Shown piece after piece: positions 1-5,552 of a DNA stretch of 6,097 nucleotides. Made by a program: the position numbers and the translations under genes. How positions within the stretch are numbered: position 1 is the stretch's first letter; the number at the start of each line of letters is the position of its first letter. The DNA is from CAYMFD01 sp964389475 (GTDB lineage Bacteria > Bacteroidota > Bacteroidia > Chitinophagales > Saprospiraceae). The stretch lies in assembly GCA_964389475.1 (NCBI GenBank), contig CAYMFD010000156.1, forward strand, positions 1-6,097, written 5' to 3'. Below the pieces are notes generated by a model. That model saw only the letters and a program-made list of their open reading frames with translations, was not told where the DNA came from and made no database searches.

Positions 1-2
1 AC

Positions 3-452
3 ATCGACATGGCTGGCCGCACCATGGCCTTTGCTGACATAGAGCACGGGATCATACGGCGGTCCGCACTGGAGCTATTCCTAGGCTACTTGACCAATCC
101 GTTCGCTCCCAGTTGGCAGAAAGATCTGCGAGTAAAGGAGCGGGACTACCGCATACACTTTGCGCTTAACTGTGGTGCCAAGTCGTGCCCACCGGTTACG
201 GTCTACCTAGACGACAAGCTAGACGAGCAGTTCGACTATATGACCAAGACTTACCTAGCCGAGACGACCGAGTACATTGCTGACCAAGATTTGGCCAAGG
301 TGGTATCGCTGTTTAGCTGGTTCCGCGGTGACTTCGGTGGTGGAGACGGCATCCGAGACATCCTAGTGCAGTACGAGGCTACACCACAGCGGCCTAGCAA
401 GGTCGAGACAACGGCCTATGACTGGACGCTAGATCTGGATAACTGGAGGTAG
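3..452 (+). CDS. DUF547 domain-containing protein, 3' part (5' end outside the window)
   Basis: The frame is already open at position 3, before the first ATG at 9, so the window cuts into a longer gene and the ATGs at 9 and 24 are probably internal. Counting from the Met at 9, residues 10-17 (DIEHGIIR) and 48-62 (RIHFALNCGAKSCPP) are the two best conserved blocks of the DUF547 family (PF04784). The later SWFRGDFGGGDGIRDILVQY matches the family's usual C-terminal part, so the domain is complete at this end. The catalytic role of DUF547 is not established; the conserved His and Cys residues have led to suggestions of a peptidase- or transglutaminase-like fold, and I assign no reaction. The gene is richer in G+C than the rest (34 of 60 bases at 61-120, against 22 of 60 at 4801-4860). 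It runs convergently to the minus-strand genes. The family call is firm; the full length is unknown. Confidence 0.9.
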   Translation: MDMAGRTMAFADIEHGIIRRSALELFLGYLTNPFAPSWQKDLRVKERDYRIHFALNCGAKSCPPVTVYLDDKLDEQFDYMTKTYLAETTEYIADQDLAKVVSLFSWFRGDFGGGDGIRDILVQYEATPQRPSKVETTAYDWTLDLDNWR

Positions 453-646
453 TAAAAGTTAGACGCAATAGAGTTAAAAGTGTGAAAGTCGAAAGTTTCC
501 ACTCGACCCTCACGTCCGCATACCACCTAAGCTGCAGTGAAATTTATAAGGCCAAAACAGGCATCTCGGTATCAAAACAAAAATCTTTGTAGGGTAAGTA
601 TCGGGTAACAAAGTGTCTCACATACCAACCGCACGAGGAAGTGATG
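453..646. other. Intergenic gap between convergent genes
   Basis: There is no credible reading frame here. Just after the DUF547 stop, GTCGA (488-492) and TCGAC (503-507) can form a small stem on the + transcript, but no T-run follows, so it is a poor terminator candidate. The right half holds a second, weaker terminator-like hairpin for the minus strand, listed separately. Confidence 0.5.
574..613 (-). terminator. Possible second (backup) terminator for the minus-strand genes
   Basis: On the minus strand CTTTGT (613-608) pairs with ACAAAG (590-585) across a 17-base loop and is followed by the very T-rich ATTTTTGTTTT (584-574). The stem is short and A/T-rich and the loop is large, so it would be weak alone. 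It lies about 35 bases beyond the stronger terminator and could catch read-through. Confidence 0.3.
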
Positions 647-683
647 AAAAACGAGCCACACACTACACTCAGTGCATGGCTCG
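647..683 (-). terminator. Intrinsic terminator ending the minus-strand genes
   Basis: Read on the minus strand, CGAGCCA (683-677) pairs with TGGCTCG (658-652). Inside, after a 2x2 mismatch, CACT and AGTG (674-671 and 664-661) form four more pairs around a 6-base loop. Five T (651-647) follow at once. This is a standard rho-independent layout and starts 24 bases past the stop codon of the second barrel gene. On the + strand no T-run follows, so it works in one direction only. Confidence 0.8.
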
Positions 684-706
684 TCGGCTATTCTATCGCA
701 AACCGC

Positions 707-1645
707 TTACTCCTGACAAGGCCTCGGATCATGCTTACTCCTAAATGGTCGGAAAACGAAGGAAAGATTAGCATAAAGTCCGCCAATGTAAAGTGGGAAA
801 CGATGCACTATCGATTCTACCTCGCCTGTGGGCACACCGTCCTGTAGGTGGGTAGCTTGTGCATCCAAGACGAAGTGTTGATTTCGTGGTAAGTAATCCT
901 CCGTCCAAGCAATCGACCTAAGACCAAAGTCAAAACGAATAGCGGTGCCATTACCCATCTCACGACTTATACCTAGAGCAAAATTTGCGCTAGGATACTG
1001 ATAAAATTCGCCAGGATTCTCTGCCTCTAAGTCAATGTCTGCACTAATACGCAAAGTGTGACCATTGTAATTATAAACTGCTCCTAGGTCAAAATTATCA
1101 TGATCATTACGATACTGATCAAAGTTTGAGGATACGTAGTAGTGAGCATGCCATCTAGGGTTTACAATCTTATGTCGAAACTCCATTCCTAGTTGCCAGC
1201 TTTTAGTTCGCATTGTATAGCCAAAGGTCTTATCAGGTACACACCAGATACTACCACCGCAAAAGCGCCGAATACCGAACCTCTGATTGGGGGTCGCACT
1301 TTCTGGATCAAGAATGGCAACATTTGTAGGTCCCCACAAATAGTTTCTTCTTCGGAGTACCGTATAATGCCAACTCATAGTAAACCAACGATTAACATCA
1401 TAGGCAATACCAGCCCGCCAACCCTGCGTGACATTAGACCTCCACTGCATGTACTCATCCACCCCATTTTCTGAGATCCACGTCCAGTCCTTCTGAGCCA
1501 CACCTCCCGTAGTGGCAGGGCGGACGTACACCTGCTCGTAGCCAAGCTTAAGTGACCATCGAGAGTTTTGTGCTGTAGTATCACTGACTATCAGCATCAG
1601 TGTAAAGAACACCATGCTGCGTATAATTACTCTATCGATTACCAT
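707..1645 (-). CDS. Predicted outer-membrane beta-barrel protein (312 aa)
   Basis: The N-terminus has a basic start (R5, R9), a hydrophobic core (MVFFTLMLIV, residues 11-20) and a likely signal-peptidase site near DTTAQ, about residue 26. The rest has alternating polar/aromatic stretches typical of beta strands, such as GWRAGIAYDVNRWFTMSWHY and SWQLGMEFRHKI. It closes near the end with LYIGGLYANLSFVFRPF, a plausible last barrel strand, followed by a short polar tail. Two cysteines in RRFCGGSIWCVPD could form a loop disulfide. Location is inferred as the outer membrane; no substrate can be read and I recognise no named family. The ATG at 1645 overlaps the stop of the preceding barrel gene by 7 bases, which favours this start and translational coupling. 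The gene is followed closely by the 647-683 terminator, so it is the last gene of the unit. Confidence 0.72.
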   Translation of the reverse strand: MVIDRVIIRSMVFFTLMLIVSDTTAQNSRWSLKLGYEQVYVRPATTGGVAQKDWTWISENGVDEYMQWRSNVTQGWRAGIAYDVNRWFTMSWHYTVLRRRNYLWGPTNVAILDPESATPNQRFGIRRFCGGSIWCVPDKTFGYTMRTKSWQLGMEFRHKIVNPRWHAHYYVSSNFDQYRNDHDNFDLGAVYNYNGHTLRISADIDLEAENPGEFYQYPSANFALGISREMGNGTAIRFDFGLRSIAWTEDYLPRNQHFVLDAQATHLQDGVPTGEVESIVHRFPLYIGGLYANLSFVFRPFRSKHDPRPCQE

Positions 1646-2243
1646 TTATAGTAAAGATCTACGGATGCTCCTAGGTTATGCCTTTGCTCGGTACCATTCT
1701 CAAGATCAGGCAGACCATCTAGTAATTGTGATCGAAAATCAATACGACCACCGATATCAATACGAGGAGAGATACTGTACCTAGCGCCAAGTTGGACGTG
1801 TGCGGCCAGGTTAAACAACTCGCTGGCATTGAGATTGATACTAGCTCGCTCCAATATTACCACCTCCTGTGGCTCAATCCCAAGGGCAAAAAGGGCTTTA
1901 ACTTGGATGACGCCGAGGGTAAGTGATAGCCCGCGAGCAGAGATAGACCTACTGAGCGATACCTACTAGTCAACGTAGTCTCAGCTGGCAAAACAGCCTG
2001 AGAAACCCATGTCGAATAGGCAAATATTGATTCTAGAAAAAAATTAGAATCATACAATTTGCCAATACCTATGTTCATGGAGAATGTGGTAGCACCACTA
2101 TTCTCAGCATTATCTACAATGTCTGCCAAACTAGGACTACTAAAACCATATGCCCCACCGAAACCACCGACCAGATAGGACTGTGAGTGACTTATATAAG
2201 AAAGCAGACAAATTGAAATACTTAAAATGATCATGTACAACAT
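1639..2243 (-). pseudogene. Outer-membrane beta-barrel (porin-like) gene split by a one-base frameshift
   Basis: Two overlapping frames look like halves of one gene. The first (2243-1857, 128 codons) begins with a signal peptide (MLYMIILSISICLLSYISHS) and barrel-like strands, reads well to SSKLKPF, then becomes unlike a barrel (LPLGLSHRRW) and stops. The other frame (to 1639) continues with FALGIEPQEVVILERA, then LGARYSISPRIDIGGRIDF and ends NLGASVDLYYKW, a typical closing strand of small Bacteroidota barrels with a terminal aromatic residue. Restoring one T in the T5 run (1892-1888) joins them into a 201-residue protein, a usual size for the OmpA-like/porin-family barrels (PF13568/PF13505 type). 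The second half alone has only GTG or TTG starts and no signal peptide, so it is unlikely to be a separate gene. It could be a true mutation or a sequence error. AGGAGG at 1868-1863 resembles a Shine-Dalgarno site but lies after the slip point. The stop overlaps the next gene by 7 bases. Confidence 0.75.
1888..1892 (-). other. Frameshift site in the barrel gene (run of five T)
   Basis: On the minus strand the codons are CCC TTT TTG CCC. Reading one base back from the second T-containing codon, or adding one T, gives CCC TTT TTT GCC CTT GGG, which restores the downstream barrel frame (KPF-FALGIEP). It is not a canonical X XXY YYZ slippery heptamer, and the only Shine-Dalgarno-like sequence is downstream, not upstream, so programmed frameshifting is not supported. 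Confidence 0.6.
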
Positions 2244-2301
2244 AGTAACTTTGATTGAAATTAAAGAGAGTTGGATCAGAGTTAAAAGAGCAAAACGAAT
2301 T

Positions 2302-2462
2302 CTATCTTTTTACAAATCGTGTAGAGGTTAAGGTAGAATCATCGGCCAACAACATCACGGTAAACACTCCCGCCTCTAAGTGCGAAACATCTAGGCCCTG
2401 CCCAATATCTCCAGTATGGCTAATGTTAAGGTGTTATTCTGTTTGATTATCGTTTGCCCCTT
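2302..2462 (-). pseudogene. Orphan fragment of a T9SS type A C-terminal sorting domain
   Basis: In the minus frame ending at the TAG 2304-2302, the codons from 2433 onward read HLNISHTGDIGQGLDV and then SHLEAGVFTVML, ADDSTLTSTRFVKR. This is the second half of a type A sorting domain: the L-x-x-G-(V/I)-(F/Y) turn, a beta strand, a short loop, then the basic closing strand ending in a Lys/Arg residue. A TAA at 2436-2434 blocks this frame upstream. In the neighbouring frame, 2462-2430 reads KGQTIIKQNNT, which fits the earlier G-x-x-(I/V) strand of the same domain, so the fragment may reach back to the stop of the intact T9SS gene with one frameshift. There is no start, signal peptide or cargo domain. 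It compares with GRGLAIDLSTALTGIYAVEV in the intact neighbour but is clearly diverged. I take it as a relic of an older gene end or domain exchange. The 2302-2433 part is firmer than the extension. Confidence 0.6.
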
Positions 2463-4085
2463 CTACTCCACATAAAGACGTTCAATAGCTATCACTCCTT
2501 CTTGACCTCTAACCTCCACCGCATAAATACCTGTAAGCGCTGTCGAAAGGTCTATAGCAAGTCCACGACCGCCTACAACACTATGATTTTCATCATATAC
2601 GATCCTACCCAAGGCGTCAAATATCTTGACATCGACTCTACCGTCGTAATCTAAAAGATCTACCGTAATGGCACCATACGTGGGGTTGGGGTAAATAGTA
2701 ACTCTATGCTCAGCTTGTAAGTCCTGTGTGCTTGTAGTTATACCGAGATCTTCAGCATCTATGCCCATACTAAAGAGTGAATTTAAAGAACCACGTCCAT
2801 CGTCACTATCATGAACGGCTTTACTACCTGTCAAGAATACCATATCGTTGGGCAGTAGTTTACAGTCCCAAAATTGATAATGCCTATCCTCTTGCTCTGC
2901 GGCTATCTCTTTGATAGACTTGACTTCTAGCGTACTGTCCAATAATATCAGCTTGTAGTACTCCTCATAGACTCCCAATGAGGATGGCTGCCGATACGTA
3001 TTTATCACTACTATATCGCCATTCTCTATGGTGAAAACCTGGGCAGACAGATAGTTAGGGTCTTGGTCTAGATTCACCTCAAATTGCTTTGCAGTCTCGC
3101 CCAACAGATCAACCACAACGACCTGATCATACTGCACGCTATCATTACTTACGACATCGTCATTCGAATACTTCCTTGTATAAAGCGTTACCGAGTTTTC
3201 TGATAGTCCTTTTATGAAAAAATCATAATTAGTCTCGACTATACCTGTCAAATCGTAGGTTAGAAATTGCCTATTACTGGCATCAAAAACACGTAGAATA
3301 GTCTCCTGATCCTCCAGATAATTCTCCTTACTGAAAAAATTAACCGTGTTGGCTATGGTAGGCCCAGACAGGTAATGAGGAGAATAAATATAGCGGCCAG
3401 TGGATGTATCCTCTCCCATATGTACTTCTGAGTAAGAATCTGATATACTCGCTGTATTATCGATATAGGACAGGCTATCTTTCCACGAGTTCACGTCACT
3501 TTCGAAAGAATAAGACTTGTCGAAATAACAATACTCCTCACCTCCACTGGGAAATATCACAGTCTTATCAAGAAATACATCAAGATTATGAACATTATCT
3601 GCCGAATACAAGACTTCACCTTGGGCTCCATCCTCTGTCGCAAAACACCTGATTTCAGGAATCCCCTGCACCCAAAAGGCAGGAAAGGTACTCTCATTCC
3701 TAAATCCAACAATTTCGACACAATCGTCAACCACCCTGTAATACGAAGGCACGGATTGATTATCATTGTTCCTTAAGTCGTAGAAAGTAGACCATACTAA
3801 TACTCCAGTGCGATAATTAATCTTCTGCAGATAGCCACCACTAAAAGCATTATAAGCGGCAGTATTGAGCAAATAGATGTAGTCCTCATCGTACACATCT
3901 GCATGCTTTACTAGGTTAGGTACTAGATGGTTTGAGCCGTTGTAGGTATCATTAACGACCCCTTGGTCTATAGTCTGGTGGATCCACACGGGATTAATAC
4001 CCACTATCTCGATAGGCTCGATCTGCGAGACTGCCGTAAACGCTACAAATATTATAGCCGCCAGTAAAGAGTTTCTCATCATCAT
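2463..4085 (-). CDS. Type IX-secreted protein with C-terminal type A sorting domain (540 aa)
   Basis: Residues 1-20 form a Sec signal peptide (MMMRN, then LLAAIIFVAFTAVS) with likely cleavage before Q21. The middle, about 25-455, is rich in beta strands. GGYLQKINYRTGVLVWST (83-100) resembles a PQQ/quinoprotein-like propeller blade, and phrases such as NGDIVVINTY further on would suit repeated blades, so a beta-propeller is a reasonable but unproved guess. Residues about 462-540 are a T9SS type A sorting domain: TIYPNPTYGAITVDL, VDVKIFDALGRIVYD, and LSTALTGIYAVEV with closing strand AIERLYVE. Such domains direct export across the outer membrane and are normally cleaved, often with attachment to surface lipopolysaccharide. 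Three ATG codons are consecutive (4085, 4082, 4079); the start among them is uncertain. The gene starts 59 bases after the lipoprotein stop, with a hairpin between. No ligand or enzyme activity can be read. Confidence 0.88.
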   Translation of the reverse strand: MMMRNSLLAAIIFVAFTAVSQIEPIEIVGINPVWIHQTIDQGVVNDTYNGSNHLVPNLVKHADVYDEDYIYLLNTAAYNAFSGGYLQKINYRTGVLVWSTFYDLRNNDNQSVPSYYRVVDDCVEIVGFRNESTFPAFWVQGIPEIRCFATEDGAQGEVLYSADNVHNLDVFLDKTVIFPSGGEEYCYFDKSYSFESDVNSWKDSLSYIDNTASISDSYSEVHMGEDTSTGRYIYSPHYLSGPTIANTVNFFSKENYLEDQETILRVFDASNRQFLTYDLTGIVETNYDFFIKGLSENSVTLYTRKYSNDDVVSNDSVQYDQVVVVDLLGETAKQFEVNLDQDPNYLSAQVFTIENGDIVVINTYRQPSSLGVYEEYYKLILLDSTLEVKSIKEIAAEQEDRHYQFWDCKLLPNDMVFLTGSKAVHDSDDGRGSLNSLFSMGIDAEDLGITTSTQDLQAEHRVTIYPNPTYGAITVDLLDYDGRVDVKIFDALGRIVYDENHSVVGGRGLAIDLSTALTGIYAVEVRGQEGVIAIERLYVE

Positions 4086-4109
4086 GGTTACAATCTTATA
4101 TTTAGGTGA

Positions 4110-4136
4110 GGAGGAGGTGTATTTGACACCCCCTCC
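4110..4136 (-). other. Strong hairpin between lipoprotein and T9SS genes
   Basis: On the minus strand GGAGGGGGTGT (4136-4126) and ACACCTCCTCC (4120-4110) pair over 11 positions with one G-U wobble around a 5-base loop. On the + strand the same position is an A-C mismatch, so the minus transcript is the better former. No T-run follows, so it is not a standard terminator. It could be a processing or mRNA-stability element, a partial attenuator, or a terminator lacking the U tract. Confidence 0.55.
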
Positions 4137-4144
4137 GAATCTAT

Positions 4145-4990
4145 CTATTCACATGCTCTTTCTGTACCACACGATGCGACAATTGGGAAAAACCCTTTCG
4201 AGCACTCTGGTCCGAATTCACTTGGCTTACATTCTGCCATCACTTGGTTACTCACTCCTACAATCTCTACTGACCCATCTGGATTAAAACAAATACTTGT
4301 AGTCCGTCTACAGCACCCTTGTCCACACTTGGCAGTTTCAAAAAACACAAACGGCGAACCACTAGGATTCCACTTATAGCATGTTGCATAGCAATTAGAT
4401 GCAATCCACTCCGAGGTTAAAAACACCTCTGGTCCGTCACAAGCAAAAAACTGCTTAGCAAAGAAATCCTCCCAATAAGCTTCTTCTGCTGCCTGCGATG
4501 CTTCGTTGATCATGTTCTCAATTTCTTGATCCAACGTAATGAAATCACCTTCCAGCACTAAGTCGGCCCAGGCTTGATCCAAAGAATCACATCCTATGGT
4601 ATGTCCCGCAGTGAAATTATTGAAATGTAAGCTTGAAATATTCTCAGAAAAGCACACCTCCAGGTCATACTCGACTACTACTGTGCAGTTGAGACTTTCC
4701 ACAAAAACCGTATCGGTTTGTGTCCCAATCTCTAAACAACTTCCTGTGTTATCACCCCCACTACAATCAAACTCCATCCTTGTAGACAACTGATTCGCTT
4801 CCACTGCATCTGGATATTTCTCATAAACTAACTCCAAGAATTCAACCTCAAAATCACTTTGATCATTTGAAGGCTTGTCATCAACACTACATGATGAAAA
4901 AGTAAATAATGCTAGCACAAAAAACATCATATACAGGCTAAAACATTTCAAAACAGTTCTCTTCAGAAAAAACACATACTTCAACTTCAT
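4145..4990 (-). CDS. Cysteine-rich probable lipoprotein, unknown family (281 aa)
   Basis: The basic N-terminus (K2, K4, K10, R11, K15) and hydrophobic core MMFFVLALFTF (21-31) lead to SSC at 32-34, followed by SVDDKPSNDQSD. That is a lipobox-like site with an acidic stretch just after the Cys, as in Bacteroidota surface-exported lipoproteins, though position -3 is Phe instead of the usual Leu. After C34 there are 16 more cysteines, including CYATC and CGQGCCRRTTSIC, crowded toward the C-terminus, which suggests several disulfides in an extracytoplasmic domain. The middle (about 150-180) is an acidic, helix-prone stretch. I recognise no family. ATG 4990 gives the only start with a full basic signal region; Met21 would lose it. 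It is the first gene of the minus-strand group; a candidate promoter lies about 450 bases upstream. The lipoprotein call is moderate, the export call stronger. Confidence 0.7.
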   Translation of the reverse strand: MKLKYVFFLKRTVLKCFSLYMMFFVLALFTFSSCSVDDKPSNDQSDFEVEFLELVYEKYPDAVEANQLSTRMEFDCSGGDNTGSCLEIGTQTDTVFVESLNCTVVVEYDLEVCFSENISSLHFNNFTAGHTIGCDSLDQAWADLVLEGDFITLDQEIENMINEASQAAEEAYWEDFFAKQFFACDGPEVFLTSEWIASNCYATCYKWNPSGSPFVFFETAKCGQGCCRRTTSICFNPDGSVEIVGVSNQVMAECKPSEFGPECSKGFFPIVASCGTERACE

Positions 4991-5444
4991 AATATTAAAG
5001 ACTAAAAAGTAACACCTACTTCTTTCTGAGGGAGTTCCGGCTTCTCCTCCCTGAGAGATCTTTAGCAGGTCAGAGTAGTACGATAGGTGGCCACAATATC
5101 CTAAGCAGCACTTGATTTATTCTGCTTTTGCGGATCTTGTGATATCGTATCATCTCCTACTGTGGTAGAGATCTATCATATATCAGAAAACCTTACCTTA
5201 GCAGGACTCTTTCGACGGAGTAATGGCCTGCTTGCACCTTTGTGTAGGTGGGCTTTCTAGTAATAACAATCTATCAACGACCTTTCTACACTCACAACCG
5301 CGTATCGACGGATGGGCACAGGTAGACCTACGATAGTATAATACTTATTTGGCTTTACTCTGGAGATAGACACTGTGGTGAAATTACGTTACTATCACTA
5401 CCAATCGGGTAGCAAATAACAAGCAATAGTGTATGTCTCTACGA
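4991..5444 (-). other. Gene-free region upstream of the lipoprotein; possible long leader
   Basis: No reading frame of note is seen on either strand. If the promoter at 5445-5479 is real, this is either an unusually long 5' leader (about 450 bases) for the lipoprotein mRNA or the place of a separate small RNA. Short stems, in minus-transcription order: CTACC/GGTAG (5412-5398), the pairing of 5381-5375 with 5401-5395, CACCT/AGGTG (5250-5235), the imperfect hairpin at 5184-5141, and GGGAG/CTCCC near 5052-5031. None matches a riboswitch class I know. Near the ATG, TACTTTTT (5011-5004) is one base off the TAnnTTTG box but has no TTTG at the right distance. Confidence 0.35.
5141..5184. repeat. Imperfect inverted repeat (long hairpin) in the leader region
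   Basis: ATCTCCTAC (5152-5160) pairs with GTAGAGAT (5165-5172) across the loop TGTG, with one bulged C. Further out GATAT (5141-5145) pairs with ATATC (5180-5184) and two more A-T pairs lie between. There is no T-run on the + side, and no full terminator layout on the minus side. The role is unknown. Confidence 0.4.
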
Positions 5445-5479
5445 CAAATATACAATACACTAACCCCCCCCCGCGCAAA
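5445..5479 (-). promoter_or_regulatory. Candidate Bacteroidota promoter reading toward the lipoprotein
   Basis: On the minus strand TTTG (5479-5476) stands 23 bases before TATATTTG (5452-5445), an exact match to the TAnnTTTG -7 box known for Bacteroidota housekeeping sigma factors, with a -33 TTTG at the long end of the reported 17-23 spacing. Transcription would start near 5438 and run toward the lipoprotein. It is the only exact minus-strand -7 box I found by eye upstream of these genes. The spacer contains a G9 tract. The distance to the ATG (about 450 bases) weakens the link. Confidence 0.4.
5464..5472. repeat. Homopolymer of nine C (nine G on the minus strand)
   Basis: Nine consecutive C occupy most of the spacer between the -33 and -7 elements of the candidate promoter. 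Long G/C runs are prone to slipped-strand changes in length, so the spacing could vary between cells. It is also a typical place for sequencing errors. Confidence 0.9.
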
Positions 5480-5490
5480 TAATTACAATA

Positions 5491-5517
5491 TTAAATTTTC
5501 AATAGGTTAAAATTTAA
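5491..5517. repeat. A/T-only inverted repeat upstream of the candidate promoter
   Basis: TTAAATTTT (5491-5499) and AAAATTTAA (5509-5517) are perfect 9-base inverted copies around a 9-base centre. The right arm overlaps a second dyad, GTTAAA-A-TTTAAC (5506-5518). It ends 12 bases upstream of the -33 element on the minus strand, a position suiting an activator site or UP-like element. A chance AT-rich dyad is possible. Confidence 0.4.
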
Positions 5518-5540
5518 CGTATAAGCTAGAGTCAAAATAC

Positions 5541-5552
5541 GATCAAATGATC
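5541..5552. repeat. Short palindrome GATCA-AA-TGATC
   Basis: A perfect 5-base dyad with a 2-base centre, containing two GATC sites, about 60 bases upstream of the candidate promoter. It could be an operator half of the same regulatory area; it is too short for a firm call. Confidence 0.25.

Noticed and set aside
1193..1474. 93-codon + strand frame inside the second barrel gene
   Set aside because: It is a shadow of the minus-strand gene, which has a signal peptide, a barrel-like pattern and a terminator behind it.
1852..1868. AGGAGG plus TTG/GTG as an independent start for the second half of the barrel
   Set aside because: The half-protein would lack a signal peptide and first strands, Bacteroidota rarely rely on Shine-Dalgarno sites, and the upstream frame joins it smoothly.
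2246..2253. TAACTTTG on the + strand, an exact TAnnTTTG box
   Set aside because: No TTTG at the proper distance upstream and no + strand gene downstream, so it is taken as chance.
2291..2320. TCGTTTTG on the minus strand as a promoter for the barrel genes
   Set aside because: One mismatch to TAnnTTTG and the nearest TTTG is too close (about 14 bases).
4086..4097. TAAGATTG just before the T9SS gene start as a -7 box
   Set aside because: One mismatch, no -33 partner, and the transcript would start practically at the ATG.
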